From NCBI GenBank assembly GCA_013399015.1, contig VWZX01009068.1, positions 1,730,816-1,794,815 of the forward strand: DNA of 64,000 nt, given 5' to 3'. Below are positions 37,072 through 50,700 of this stretch, piece by piece; within the stretch, counting starts at the first letter, position 1, and the number at the start of each line of letters is the position of its first letter. Source of the stretch: Galbula dea. Its lineage: Eukaryota; Chordata; Aves; Piciformes; Galbulidae. A program made the translations under genes and the position numbers. The notes below the pieces were generated by a model, which was not told the origin of the DNA, did no database searches, and saw only the letters and a program-made list of their open reading frames with translations.

Positions 37072-38879
37072 GATCCTGGCACCAAGCAGAAGCCTGGTGG
37101 GAGAGCTTCAGGTGTCAAAACAGAACAAGAAAGAAGGCAAAATTCACAGAGCAGAATTCGGAGCTTCCCTTAGGCATAGAGCTTTCTCAAAGCAAAGGAC
37201 TTGCCAGAGCAAGATGCAGAACTGTGCCTATGAAGGGTGCCAAGCAGAGAGGATAACGTGGGAAATGCTGTTATGTTAGGATGTGATTTATTTTCACTCA
37301 CACAAGATCCCTGACATAACTGTCCCTTTGAAGACTTTCAACACCAGGCTTTCAGGACTTGCCAAAGGCACACAGGGCAGCTGGCAGCAGGGCGAAGCTC
37401 AGACACCCTGTGCAGCATCCAAACAGGGATGCACACACACACTTCCTACGGGTACCTGATGGTTGCCTGGATTTAATCAGACCTAAGAGGAACACAACTT
37501 AATTAGGGACAAATGCTTCTGTTCCCTGACACTTACTCTCAAAAACAACTTCAGAAATGATCCTAAAGGGAAAAATCACAACTGTTATACCTTTCTGGAC
37601 AGGAAAGGAACTAATCCTCTGCATCAGAGGCACCACCCACTATTTGCCTTAACAATCAGTACCGCCAGGAAAGATCAAAGAAAAAGCAGCTACTGGCTCC
37701 TCTCAGCCTCCTGAAAGCAACTCACCTGCTGATGGGCAACCATTGCCTCACCCACGTAGATCAGTTCTCAGGTCTGCACAGCAAAGGCAAATCAAGACCA
37801 CCAGGCAGGTTAGCACCATTCTGTGCTGCAAACCCTATTTCAGCCATGCATTTACTTAAATAAGGTGGATGTTACATGTAAGGGAAGTGCAAAGTGTTTT
37901 AAACAGACCCAAGTGTTCATAAGAAGCCCTTATATGACTGGCATATGCACAAGTCAAGTTAGAAAGGAAAATATCACAACACTTCAGTCAAGAGGTGCTG
38001 CAAAGAAAGCAGGGGTTTTTAATTAGCTGAGTAAAACCTTGTAGTCTTGCCAAGAAGAAAAAGAAAGACTTTGCCTAGGGTGACATTCCACATCTAGACT
38101 CAGCCTCATATCACCACGTTCCTTCAGCATATCCAAGTGCTTCAGTGGGTGCGGTGAGTCTTCGCAGTTTGAACGGAGCCACAAGAGAAAGAGAAATACC
38201 ATCCAGACCATCTCCCATCAACAAGAGTAGGAGTGACTACCAGGTGAAAGAATGCTGGGTTTAGCTGCTGCTTGAAGTATCTACATGTCTCTTCCCTGTC
38301 ACTCCCATACCTACAACAATTCCTCCTAAACGCCAGTCAACTGCGTCTTCAAGTAACTTCTCCTGACACCTCCTCTCTCCACCTTCCCTCAGGATTTTTT
38401 GAGGTCACAGTCTCTTTCCTGAACCCACACATAAATCCCAAAATATCCATCTTGAAACCTGATGCAGTCAGAAGCTTGTATCCCCTGTAGTGAAAGGCAG
38501 GAGAGTCTCCTGACTTCACAAAATGAGGCAACCTGCCAGGGATAAAAGGGATCCTAAACAGAAGAGCCCAACACACTAGAAGGTGGTCATAAACCAAATA
38601 TTCAGGGCCAGGATGCAGTCAGCTTTACCCTGGGTAGTCAGATGCCCAGCCCAGGTAACCAGCACTATCTCCCTGCATTACACAACCTTTACCTTGTAGA
38701 ATGAGAGCAGATGGGAGGGCTGGTGCCATGGACTCAGCAGGCACAGCTGACCTTCTCACCTGCATCCTTTCCCACAGCCTGCTTGCTCCTGAGCATCTTC
38801 CCATGCCCTTTCCCAGTTACTCACCCCAAGAGCCATGCTGATGGGCCCCCAGCAAGACAGAGGGCATGTTTGCAACTGA

Positions 38880-39110
38880 AGCAGTAATTATTTCTGTGTT
38901 AACCTCTGCAGTTGTACGAGGTGTGATGTAAATAGGCTAATTGCACCACTAGAGATCAGAGAGGCAGAAAAGGCATGCTTCAATTCTCTCTGCCACCTTA
39001 GACCCTCACTAGCCTGGTGTGCAGTTCTTAAAGACCAAATGACTTCCGTACATTACTATAAAAATAAAATAGGCTATTTAGCCATCCTGCCTGGTATTTT
39101 TTAAATGCTC
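38880..39110. other. AT-rich block, possible conserved non-coding element
   Basis: Includes GCAGTAATTATTTCTGTG, GTAAATAGGCTAATTGCACC and, after a gap, TATAAAAATAAAATAGGC. No repeat or coding signal. Enhancer status is speculative. Confidence 0.2.
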
Positions 39111-40330
39111 TCACTCTGACTGTGGTGAGCTGAAGCTAAAAGCTTTTGGAAACTCCCACCCCATGTCTTAAAGAGCCAGGAAAAAATTGGATTGCTGAAA
39201 AATCCAAAACCACTAATAGAAAGAGGACTCTTGGCACACCCCTGACTGTGCTGCATCTGCTCTGCTAAGTAGGTACATTTATTTCAATCCTGTAGCTGTC
39301 TCTTGCTATTTATAGCAGCTAGCTTAATGAACTTTCAGGGTAGACACCAAGCCTGAGCCTTCCTAAATTTATGTTTAAATATCCTTGTTGAATTAATTTG
39401 ATCTCATGGATGGACTGTTCCACAGGTGGAATGGCAACTTACACTCCTCACTGAGAAATCAACTGGGACATTCCCAATAATATAGGATCCTTTCCTGTAA
39501 GCCAGGCACTTCAAGCTGGGAAACAATACCAGAAATTTACTTCATATCAAACCAGACTGCACATCAAGAGGTAGGAAAATGGTTTAAGAACAGACTAAGA
39601 GATCACAAGCATATTTTTTAAGAGCCATACAACTAGAGTAGCCACTTCACACTCTAAGACAAACAGAAACAATTATGTGTTCCATTTTGACAAGCAGCCT
39701 CTGGCTCAGGCTGCAGAAGGTGTCCCTACGCATCAAGCACACTGTATGCTCCTCAAATAGCCATATTGCTTCAGAATCCCTGAATGCAACTGGGATCCCA
39801 CTTTGTGTAGAAATGCTCCTGAGAAAAGGCAATTCTGTGCTGGGGAGTTCCAAGGCTTGCAGTTTGTAAGGAGAGGTCTGCCACAGAAAACCTGGAAGAC
39901 GCCACCAAATGCATCAGATGGATTGCATTTAAAACCAGAGAGACAGTTTCCACACTGGAGGGATCAAACTGCTTTTCCCACAAGTGGTTTCACATAGAAC
40001 CTATGCTGATTCCCAAGAAATGGCAAGCATGAGGTAGACAGATTGTGACTTAGTACCTGGTGGAACAGAGAGAGATCCAGAAACATCCCGCACACGTGCT
40101 CATGTCTTATAGATTTCAGCAGGAATTATGGATGTGATGAAGCACAGAGAACCAAGCACAAAGGAATCAATGAGTATTTCAGCTCCATGCCTGGGCTTTC
40201 TTTTCTGATAAAGATCATGTTGGTGAGTGAGAACACAGCATGAAGCAGAGTAGCCTAGCCTGCAGGGATACTTGGCTAGCACTGTTCAAAGGCTCTGCAC
40301 TCAACAGGCAGATGTTAGAAAAATATTTAT

Positions 40331-40346
40331 ATACACACACACACAA
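40331..40346. repeat. (AC)n microsatellite
   Basis: About seven AC units preceded by TTTATAT, in intron 3. Confidence 0.85.
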
Positions 40347-42165
40347 ACCACCACTCTCTTATCCAGGCATTTAGCCCCACTAGAAGACCTGAAGAACCTG
40401 AAAGGACCAAAAAAGCATATTCATTATGGAAGGAGGAAGCCATAATATAAAGGAAACCAAGGATACTAATGCAAACAAATTCAGGGTGTCCCACATCAAC
40501 CAGATTAAAAATTAAAAAGCCTCCACTTAAATCAGTGTGGTGAATCCATGCTGCAACATAGCTCACCACAACATCACTTACATTGTTAGGCATCTCGATA
40601 AAACAAGCATTGATTAATCACTTTCCAAAGACAAGTAAAATGGTGCAAACTGATGTTGCAGGATCTGTCAGGTTCAATCTATTAGAGAGAATTACAGTTC
40701 TCTCTCCCTGTCAAACATCCTCCTGAGCACTACTTAAATGCAGGTATTCAGCAGCAAAGTCTGAGCACACATACCCAATACTGACAGCAAGTTTCACGCA
40801 AGGAGGATTCTTCAGAGTTCCACCTTTCCTAGCATGGGGCAGAGTGCACTGTTAAAAAGTTATGAATGCTGAACTTCCTCTACTCCCACTCCATTTTCTT
40901 AAGCCTTATGCTGAGTTTAGATAAATCCACTGGCTTATTGCCTTCTTTCCATGGACTGTGAATGAAGGCTCCTCAAATCTGCAGACTGAACCAACAGCTC
41001 TGCAAAATATTACCAAGCAGAGCAGAGGAGCAAGCATCACTGTGCATGAATGCAAGGCACATAAGCATCACGAAGACATCTCACCCACAGAGGATTTTGG
41101 GGCTACTTGCTCTTCATTTGCTTGGAACCACCCTTGCCTATAAAATGACTTTTACTCCAGCTACTGAATTCAACTGAACAAAGATAAGGACTCCCATTCT
41201 GTCAAAGAATCACACATTTTTCTACTTCTGTTTCTTCTGACATGGTAATTGCTCACAGCAACCCAAGTCCATACCCCATACTCAAAGCACTTCTGTTCTG
41301 CATGTTCCATCAAAGTATCAAAACAGATTCAAATCTTCATTAACACATTCATTCTGCACTTGCTATGTGTCCAAGAGGCAGGGAGCTTGGCCAGGCTAAG
41401 GACAACCCATGCAAGTTGTGTGCAGGCACAGGCATCTCTGCAGAGCACCTCTTAGCACTGTAACCTAAGCACAGTGTCTGCTCACTGCCTGCTGTAACAG
41501 AGCTCACCAAGAGCCATGACTTTATTGGGTTTGAGCCAGGGAAGTGAGCCAAGTTAACTTGAAGGACAATCAGACAATGAGAAGAAACCCCTTCCCAGAT
41601 CAAGTGGAGATGCTTTTCGTCATGGGAAAATCTCTGCATGTCTGTAGTAAAGAATGAGGAAGAGGGAAAAGGATTCAGACTGCAGTCTGTCCCAAAGATG
41701 AAATTTCCATCTTCCTTGTTCCTCCCTGGTCTCATCCCTTGCAAGTAACATCAAACTACATCATCTGCTTGACACCGAGGTAAGCAACTGGCCAACATAA
41801 GGAGGCAGAACCAGGCTTGACACTTCTGCCCATGCCAGCTGAGAAGCCTCCTGCAGCTTTCCACCATCAGCTCTCTTCTCTGTCCAGCTGAATCCTTCCT
41901 TCACCCACTATGTGCATTAACCATAGTTAATCACAGACCAGTTGAATATGCCCAAAATACTAGCAGGTCAATACTCCAGCCATTAGCACTATACAAATCA
42001 CTAAACCTTCTCTCTGGAAACCTCATTTTGTATCTTTTAATATGCTCTCCTTCCCCTTTCTGCCGTGTTCTGATAGTTTAACTCCTCATCTGTTTTCCAA
42101 CTCTTATGTCTGTTTTAGGCAGATGAGAGTATTTAAAGCCTTACTAGTAATGCAATAATTTACTC

Positions 42166-42177
42166 TTTTTTTTTTTT
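42166..42177 (+). repeat. Poly-T run (12)
   Basis: Twelve consecutive T. No recognisable element body is attached, so it is a simple mononucleotide tract. Confidence 0.9.
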
Positions 42178-44716
42178 CTTTTAACCTCAAAAATACTTGC
42201 ATGCCACCTTCCTGGATGGTGCAAAATAACCACTGAAACAGCATTTCCTTCCTACTGATTGTATGGAAACGAGGGCCAGACTGGTTAAAGCAGGTGCTTT
42301 TAGAAATAAGGTGCTTCATCTGGAACATGGGTTTGTAATAGTCCGTGGTTAAGGCAGTCAGCTTTCAGCCAGCACCAGTGTCAGCAGTCCTGCCCGGGAA
42401 CGAGGGTGTAGACTTCAAATTTCTGAGCAAATGCAGAGACAGTCCCTGCAGGCCTGGAATGTACTGAAAGGGCTCTGCAGAGGGAACATCACCTTCAAGC
42501 CTCCTCCTCAGTGTATCAGAGCACATCCTTGTCTGGATTTTTGAAGGATGCATCTTTCTCAAACAATAATTTCCTTAGGACAAAACACATCTGTACATGT
42601 TCAATGTCCCTAACTCTCTCCAGAGGGGAGAGCTGAAGGCTGTTTATAAAGTACCAGAGGTTGTCTTGTTTGACTGAACTGGACACAGATTAAAAAAAAT
42701 TGACATCTCCAGACTGCACCAATTTCCAAATGCAGAAGCACAGCTACACTGGTTTTGAAACAACACATTTATAGGGAAGGTTTGAATTTCTGGACTTGCC
42801 AACTCCCTTGCCTGTATCCACAGACATGTTTCATAAGGTTCATTCACTGTGGGACAAACAGCTTGACCTGGTGAGTGAAATCCAGATTCGGCCAAAATTT
42901 GACTAAAAAGCTGAGAAATCATCTCCAGGTGAGATATGCAGGTTTAGAATTCACAGTGCTTAGGGACTGATCAAGAAACAGAAGTGATGTATTGAATCAA
43001 AGCTGGCTCAAGCTTTCTATTCAGTGAAAACAAAGCTCTATGTGGAGATGATCAGGAAGTTTCCTAAACTTCTAGAAACTATTTTAAGAACTGCATTATT
43101 AAAGATTTGCAACTCAAACTTTATACGCTTGTCTTTGTATTTGAAGATAAAATAAACTACCAATTATACACAAACTGAGCTGACAGTATCTAATATTTGG
43201 CCAAGTAAATAACTGCAAAAATCAATAGAGAGAAGGAGCTATATAAATTCTGGATTTTACTTAATGGGATGGACTGTACCTTTCCTCAAGATGTTTGTGT
43301 TTTTCTTCATGTAAAATTGGATTTTGCTTGTTTTAAAGCAGAGTATATGAATCCAAAATCCTCCAATTCTAAGGAAAAGATCAAAATGTCCTCCAATGCA
43401 ATCCCTTCATCTCACCAACAACTATACAAAACAGCACTTTCATTTTATTATCTCATTAAACTTGCATACACTTATCATCTCCTCTGCAGCATCTCTGAAG
43501 GCACTATCCTCACAGCTCAGTACTCATGGAGCCTCAAGTCTCTGCCAGGTACCTGAAGCATGCTTGAATCCAATCCCATTTTGTAACGGGGAGCAGAGTC
43601 CCTGGTCAGAGCCAGCCACCACACAAACCAGCGTTATGCAAAGGTCATTAACACAGCAGCCCCAGCAGCCCTTAATCCTGGGAACCGCAACAGCCTTGCT
43701 CTTCTATTCTTGGGTCCCTTCATGAGAAAGGCACTGAGCTGCGTAAGACTGAGCAGCAGGCTCAGGATTTCCTCCTTCCTTGGTGTCCAGCATGTCTTTT
43801 TTCTCTTCTCTTCTGACTCCATGGAAACACTGCGTGCCCCACATGCAACCCCTGGCAGAGCTGGTCTAGCTCTGACACGTGAAGTCCCTTTATAATTATG
43901 CATCCCGTGTCAAACAATCTCAAGCATTTTAGATGCTCAGTCTTTGGTTGTCCATGCTCTGCATTTCACTTCTTGCTCAGTTTCTGTTATTTTTTTCTCC
44001 TCCTCAAAGAAGAAAAGCCAAATCCAGAACTCTCTCTTTCCTGGCCACAATGCAGCCACCAGCTAACTGGCAACCCCTACTCCATAACAAATGCAGTCGT
44101 TCCGTCCCACAGTACTAAACCACACAGCCCTGACAGATAGTTCAGCTTCTGATGCCGCATACTCTCTACTGAGAGCTGTCTCAAGTGCGTATAACATATT
44201 GCACTTCAGCTTTCTCTCAGCTCTGTTAAAAATGCTGCTCAAAATTCCCTGGTTCTTGTTATTCTTTTGGAACTGAATTTCAGCCACACACACCTCATCC
44301 ATTTACTATGAACAGATGAAGAGGAAAAAAATAGTTACAACAACTGAGATTTCTTGCCAGGATTGCCAGTAATAAGTATCAAATTAAGCTGACAAGTGGC
44401 TAAAGAGAACTGGTCTTCTCTTGGACACATTGCCATGACCAAGAGGGAACACAGCAGCTGGATACATGGCAATCACAAGCCATTCAGACTCCCCAAAAGC
44501 CTTCACCAAAGGTTCAGTAAGACACATCTAAAGCTAGGACAGTCTCGATAGCCAAAAACTGTCCCGGATTGGCAACCACCTAAGAGACAGAAAACAAAAC
44601 GGAAATAAAGAGCCATTTATAAATGATGGAGAAGGTCAAAAGTGGAACTGCAGAAATTTCTGAAGAAAGCCTGGTGCTACTACATGCACAGAACTAGACG
44701 AGGTTTGTTAGCAAGC

Positions 44717-44728
44717 AAAAAAAAAAAA
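44717..44728 (+). repeat. Poly-A run (12)
   Basis: Twelve consecutive A in intron 3 with no adjoining gene-like sequence. Confidence 0.9.
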
Positions 44729-46269
44729 GCATAGGAAACAAATAATTCAGGTCAGCTATGAAGGCAAAGAGTTTCAGAAGGGAAAAAAAAGCCTGGAGAT
44801 ATGAGACAACGTGTAATTCAATGTTTGGAAATTCAGGACAGTAACCTGAACTACTCCTATCCTTTACAGTGTTCTAAATTAACTGTGTCAGCTCGTAAAA
44901 AGATCTGGCCACCGCACAAAGCCCCAAGTCCCTGCATGAACCTGGTAAAGTATCTGGATACCTGAGATAGTGAACAATACAGAAAAAGTTAAAATGATGT
45001 AGTGTTAATGCTATTGCATGGGACACCTGGAATACTGTGTGGTACTTAAGTGGTCCCACTCCAGAAATACATAGTGCAAAGAGATCAGTGTGGAAAAGAC
45101 CATGGAAAAATTCTCAGAGATGAAAAGACTACACATTTTTACATGCAGATAAAGAGGAAAGAGGAATACACCAATCTTGTAGAAACAACAGAGTTAAAAA
45201 TACCGTTAACCCTTTCTCAAATGACACAAAATAGAAACAATGATGAGTAAAATTGACAGCAGAAAACGAAAACCTGATGGGAGAAAGTTTTTCAGCCATG
45301 GGCACAATTAGCCTGTGGAAACAATTGCCCTAGAATATTAACAGATTCAGAAACCAAAAAGGAATTTCTACAGATCTGATCAACTACATTCCAAAGGGCA
45401 ACAGAGATGTAAATAAAAAAATTTAAACTTAAAACATCTATAGATTTCTTGAAGACAGGTAATTACCTTTTCTGACGTAAAGCAAACTCCTGGTTTCTGG
45501 GTGTTGACAAGAAACCTTCCTTGGGACAACTAGGGAACTACAGCTACAACGAGCAAATGAACTTTGTGACCTGCCTTCCTTTCCTTTTGCTGCTCCCTGA
45601 AGTATCTACACCACTAAGAGTAATGGACCTTGGGCTAGAGATGTGATCTGATCCCATGTTACTATCTACAGATATCCCTACAGATACTCCAAAATACACT
45701 AATGCTACATTTTACTCTTCTTTTTATTCGCAAAACTTGAAACTGGTTAATTACTGAAGGGAAAAGGCCTATTAGCACCACAACTTATCAATCCCAAGTG
45801 GGTACATTTCTCACAGTCTATAGCAGTGGTCTTCTTGCTTCTCACTCACCTGCTCCCATGAGGCTGTTCTACCTGAAACCATAGGGTGCTTGCATTCTAA
45901 AGAGGGTGCACATCCTGAGAGCCAGGGTCAAAGCTGCAATAGATCTCTCTAGGCATCTACTCAATCTTTGCATTCCCTTGCTATCTCTTTACACACGGTG
46001 TCAAATGGCTTTTTAAAAGTTGGCTTGTTCCTGGCTGGCATTAGCTGAGGAGCAAACTCAGGTGATACAGAGGGATGAAATGTCTGCTCCAGCCTGTGCC
46101 TTTTCCAAGCCACAGCAGCCATTCGACAGCAATTGATTAAGATTACTCCAACCCTGCAATGTGAGATGACTGTTTCTGTGGATCCAGTTTCCTCCCCCAT
46201 GATCAGATCAGGAGTAGATCACTAGACAAGAGACCATTGTAGTGAGTGACAAGTGAAAGCAGTACTCAC

Positions 46270-46449
46270 TGAGCGGTTTAAGGATGCTGCTGCTTGTCTC
46301 ATCAGCGTTTTCTATGTCTGATTTGTCAGAGTAGTTCTCAGAGATTTTCTCCTTTTCTTTTTTTTCTTTGTGTCCAGCTCTTCTTCTATGGCGCCTCCTT
46401 CTCCTGTAGCTCTTCGGCACGTGGACCCCAATGTAAATAGTGTGGTGAC
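46270..46449 (-). CDS. SLC4A4: SLC4A4 exon 3 (isoform B-specific, arginine-rich)
   Basis: This 180-nt exon has acceptor GCGTTCCCTAG (ending 46450) and donor A|GTGAGT. Its first bases (GT) complete Gly25. It then encodes HHTIYIGVHVPKSY, the basic block RRRRRHRRR (40-48), AGHKEKKEKEK, ISENYSDKSDIENADE and TSSSILKPL (76-84), ending with the A of Ile85. In mammals this part of NBCe1-B is the autoinhibitory region and binds IRBIT. The nine-residue basic run and Ser65 (ENYS65DKSD) are preserved. Position 49, a regulated Thr in the mammalian protein, is Ala (GCT) here. Both splice phases are 1, so the exon is a symmetric cassette of 60 codons. Confidence 0.98.
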
Positions 46450-47626
46450 CTAGGGAACGCAAGCACAGCAAATATTAACTCCAACTGTGGATAGTTTGTG
46501 GCACCACTGCCCAGGACAGTTCTTGCTGCGGTTCATTCAAACAGGCACACAAAGTATCTTTCTCTGTTGGCCTACCATTAATTAGTACTCTGCTTCTTGT
46601 GAGCCAGGAGCTTTTCGGCTACCGTTTGGAAAAGCATTTTTGGTACAGTCATTTCTGACAGTGCATGCCAGTGCAGACTCTGACAATTCTTCTGTCCTTG
46701 TGACTCATTTTAAAATAAAAATAAAACCCACAGAAGGCCATCATACTCATCTTCATCATTGAACACAGTGCTCTTCAAAAACATTCTACATTAATTTTCC
46801 CATTTGTTTTACCAAGTACATTGGCTGGACTTAACACCTACCTTGTGCAAACTGACCCAGCTTAATTGAAGAGCTTAAGAGCAACAAAACTTGCATCATT
46901 TGACTATGGAGTCTGTTGTATAACAAGTGTCAAGGTACCATTAGGTACTTAGTGTCACCTTAGTGTCAAGGTCATTAATATCTGATGATAACACAGTGGC
47001 TGAGAAAGGCCCACCCATACAAGTTACTGTATTCTGAGTACTTAATACTTTCCAAAATAAAAATTTCAGTACTAAAAGTGCCAAATTTCATACACATAGT
47101 ATGTCTTTTCCCTTTCATGTGGGCTTTCCCTTCAAACTAAAGGATTTAAAACTGCATTTGCCAATTGTTAGGTCTTCTTGATGAGCTTGATAAAAGCATT
47201 TTATTTTCAGGGCTTGCTGCACTTCTACCAACTTGGAATAAATATCTTTCCTTGTGCTTATAGAAAGATTTACATGGCTTTTTCTCTGCCCAGGTAATTC
47301 AGACATCTGGCTGTAAGCTTTATAACCAGCTCCTTCAGATTTAACTCAAAATAAGTGACAGCTTTATTCTGTGCTTTTGATTAAATTTGCTCTTCCCATT
47401 CCTGTCTCAGTGTAGCCAAGCAGAATTTCAGATCAACACACATGCCCCATTACTGACTGCAGGACATTTAGCCGAATTTATGACTGAAGTGCAAACGCAG
47501 GTAAGATCAAATGCATCTACCTGCAGGTACCGGCATTAACTTCTGCTGACAGCAGAGCATTTCTGCAGGACTGTCCCTCTGTGGAGTTACTGCTTTGGTC
47601 ACTTCCCATCCATCTATTCTCAGTGC

Positions 47627-47706
47627 ATGCTTGTATCTTGCATGAATGCCTGGCCACCAGAACCCCATGCTCGTATCTTGCATGAATGCCTGGCCATTAG
47701 AACCCC
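47627..47706 (+). repeat. 40-bp tandem duplication, recent
   Basis: ATGCTTGTATCTTGCATGAA followed by TGCCTGGCCACCAGAACCCC is repeated immediately as ATGCTCGTATCTTGCATGAA and TGCCTGGCCATTAGAACCCC. Three differences in 40 bp point to a fairly recent duplication in intron 2. Confidence 0.93.
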
Positions 47707-50700
47707 ATTCAAGCACACCTCTCCATCCAGCTCAGAGCTGCATCCACCTCTATCTCAGCAGCTGTACTGCCTTTTTCTCAGGAATAAGAATTCAGTAGGC
47801 AGTGAGTAACAGAAGTCAGTCTTCACTTCATAAAACAGTCATGCATTTGAGAAGGTTAGGGAGAAACTTGGCCCTTGCTACTCAACCATCTCCATCGGTT
47901 TTCCCTCCTGACACGGTACACACTGCTCTTTCCTTTCACCTGCAAGCTGCACCTCTTGTTTCTGTTTGCTTTTCAGCAGCATTGCAAGGTTCCAGATGAA
48001 CCACATACTTGCAAGATATGGGAGGCTGCTCTGGAAATGCCAACACAACAGCAAAGTCAGAGTCTGCAGCCACTAGTTAACTCCACCTCCAAACACATCT
48101 CTAATTGCTTGCTGTGATAAATCCAATCTTTGAGAATGAACAACTGAAAATTTAGGCACAAAATACCCAATTTCCATTTTCAATTGCATTTGCCATTTCC
48201 AATTCCACACACTCTTGAGGCCAGCTGTGAAGCCTGGACAGTCCTTCACCTTTTCTGCACACAAACTTTCATTTTGCAAACATCTGAGGTCTTTTAAAAA
48301 GCTTCTTTACCAGACTGGTCCTCCTTGACAGCCACTTTAAAATGGCTAATTGAGCTCCCCCCAAGGGCTTTGCAAATAATGGAATGACATGCTCTATGCA
48401 AGGATGCGGCCAGAAGCTTACGAAAATAGCTCATGCTCTATGCACATTACACTGTCTCTCATCCCCATCTATGTATGCCCTCCACAGCCCAGCAAGACTA
48501 CTGAGGTACACAGACCTCCTGCAGCAGTCCCTTTGGAAAGCAAACACAGAGAATAAATTAGACATTTTAAATTAACGTTGTTGCTAGTTTTGAGTTACTG
48601 AAGCATGTGAAAAAAGGCTTCTTAAATACTGCATTCTTAATTCTCAAAGACCAGCTAAATGAAAAGAGAAAGAAGTGTCCTCCAATATGACTGGCTCTAA
48701 GTGTGATACATTTTGTCTCCCAAGTAATTTGTTACGTGGAAATTGTAGTAGACACCAGAGGCTTATAAAGGAATTCCCTTCTTGCTTAGAGACAGAATGG
48801 TGGGACAGCACCTGTGATGGCCCTGAAATGGATCACACCATCGTTCTGGTGGCTGTACTTCTGCAACACGCTCAAGGTTATGTACTGATGGTAACTGTGC
48901 AGAAGACTATACTAAATAAATAAAACAGATATGAAGTTTTATAGTGTCCATGATACCAAGATATAAAGGAACAGCTACAAAGGGTTAGTGAAAATCTCTC
49001 CCAGTGAAGTTAGTTACTTTTTAGCCAGTATTATCTAGGCCGAGATATTAAAAGTTCACCACTACATGTGTATGTCCTGCTGCTGCCAGCTGCCAACAGC
49101 TGTACAACTGTCCAGTACAGTATCAGACACTAATAACTTGCCATCTCAGGGAGCAGGACAAAAAAAGAAACAGAAATCCGGGGTCGATCAAGGTCCAAAA
49201 TCACAAAGTGACAGAAGAAAAGGATCATGCAGCTGATGCCTCCAGCCCAGTGTGCCAGCACCATGAGAAACGGGCTCGCACCTCAGAGGGAATGGGCAGA
49301 GCCACAAAGCTGGAAACACCTGCAGCAAGACCTTACAGAGCAACACCTGAAGATACAAATTAGCTCTCGCGTGCCACGGGAAACCAGGAAAGCTGTTCCA
49401 GCAACTGGGAACATCAGCTTTAATGTGGCAGATGGCACAAATACTGTGTAGGGACAGAGAAGAGGAAATCTTATCCAAGCACACGCAGGAGCTGTAGGGT
49501 TAGGGTGGCTCCAGGTCAGATGGGGTAGTGGCAGCCATTCCCAAGGGATTCTTACAGCCAGGATCGCATCCAAAAGCCAGGTACAAAAGAATGGGGTGGT
49601 TCTGGTATTTGTATTAGAACAACGTCCTCTTTCGAATCACTTTAATTCCATGGTCAGCTTGATAACAGAAACACATCATAGTAAGCTTGTAGTCTTAATA
49701 CTTTAATATGCTGCCAACAGAACTGGACAATCTCTTTAATCTTTTGATCACGTGTGCACAGTACAGATTTTGGTAATATGAAAGTTGTATATATGCAGAT
49801 GAACATCTGCATTACTTAACTGCTTTTCCTTGTTCTGCAAGGTAGAGACTTACTTAATATTGCTTTTTGTGTTCCCTCTCCTGCCTCCCAGTCTGCACAG
49901 AGAGGCCAAGCAAGACATTTTCCTTTTCTGCGTACTTGAAGTGCTTGGCATCTGTTTATATTGCTGCAAATGCTGAGATAAACTTCTAGGCTCCCTTCCC
50001 AAAGCGCCTGGAAGGAAACAATTGACACATACTCTCAATGCTCTGGCTTTCTGAGACATTTCCTACTCACCAGGGGAACAGAGCCTTTCCCATGAGAACC
50101 ACTGACTGCAAATGGCGATGTCTGATAAATTTAACGTGACACACATGCACCGCACTATTACCCTGCTAAACTCCTCTCGGTAATCCAGGTCCTGCTCAGC
50201 CGTAACTTTCTCGTGTACACCCAACACAGGTCAGTTGTCAGCTTCCTCCTGTGGCCACTGCTGCATTTCCACCCTTTTCTGGAGGCTGCTCTCATCGAAC
50301 TCCCTCAGGAAAATTATTAGCCTCATTAATTTTTAGCAATGTTTTGTTTGACTAGAGGAATGTATTTCACAACACTGAAATCCCATGGGTAAGACCTTAC
50401 AGGTCCAAATAGCACCTTCTCTATTCTAAAGGACAGTGGTGGTTTGTGGCTTCCTTGAACTTACACCTGCTGTAGCTAAAACTTTTGAAGTTAGCTTCTT
50501 CTGCCTGAGGAGAAACTTTATGGTGCACCAAATTCATAGCAAAATTGTTTCATCTGATTATTAAGCAAGGAAGAAGTAGTAATCATCAGAGTGGTATTTT
50601 TCCCCTGGAAAAATTTTGGTTGAGACCACATCTTTTGCTTTATTAAGAGCTATTAAAGAAGAGCAGCTCATGATTCAGATTCAGAGTTTGGGCACGGAAG

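Larger units (their letters stand above)
4892..46269 (-). other. SLC4A4: SLC4A4 intron 3 (isoform B)
   Basis: This 41.4-kb intron runs between donor GTGAGT at 46269-46264 and the acceptor ending at 4892. Its 3' end contains the NBCe1-A promoter, leader and A-specific codons. The rest is non-coding: CR1 fragments (7575-7639, 8681-9117, 18200-18271, 24884-25158, 29939-30216), a 20-bp minisatellite (19571-19670), short tandem duplications (26591-26700, 36982-37071), microsatellites and several AT-rich blocks. Long stretches such as 30.3-36.9 kb and 40.4-46.2 kb show nothing I can name. Open frames up to about 150 codons there fit chance. Confidence 0.93.

Noticed and set aside
46450..46471. MLCLRSLG prefix in frame with exon 3
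   Set aside because: It is the intron 2 acceptor region; the true residue before HHTIYIG is Gly25, split with exon 2.
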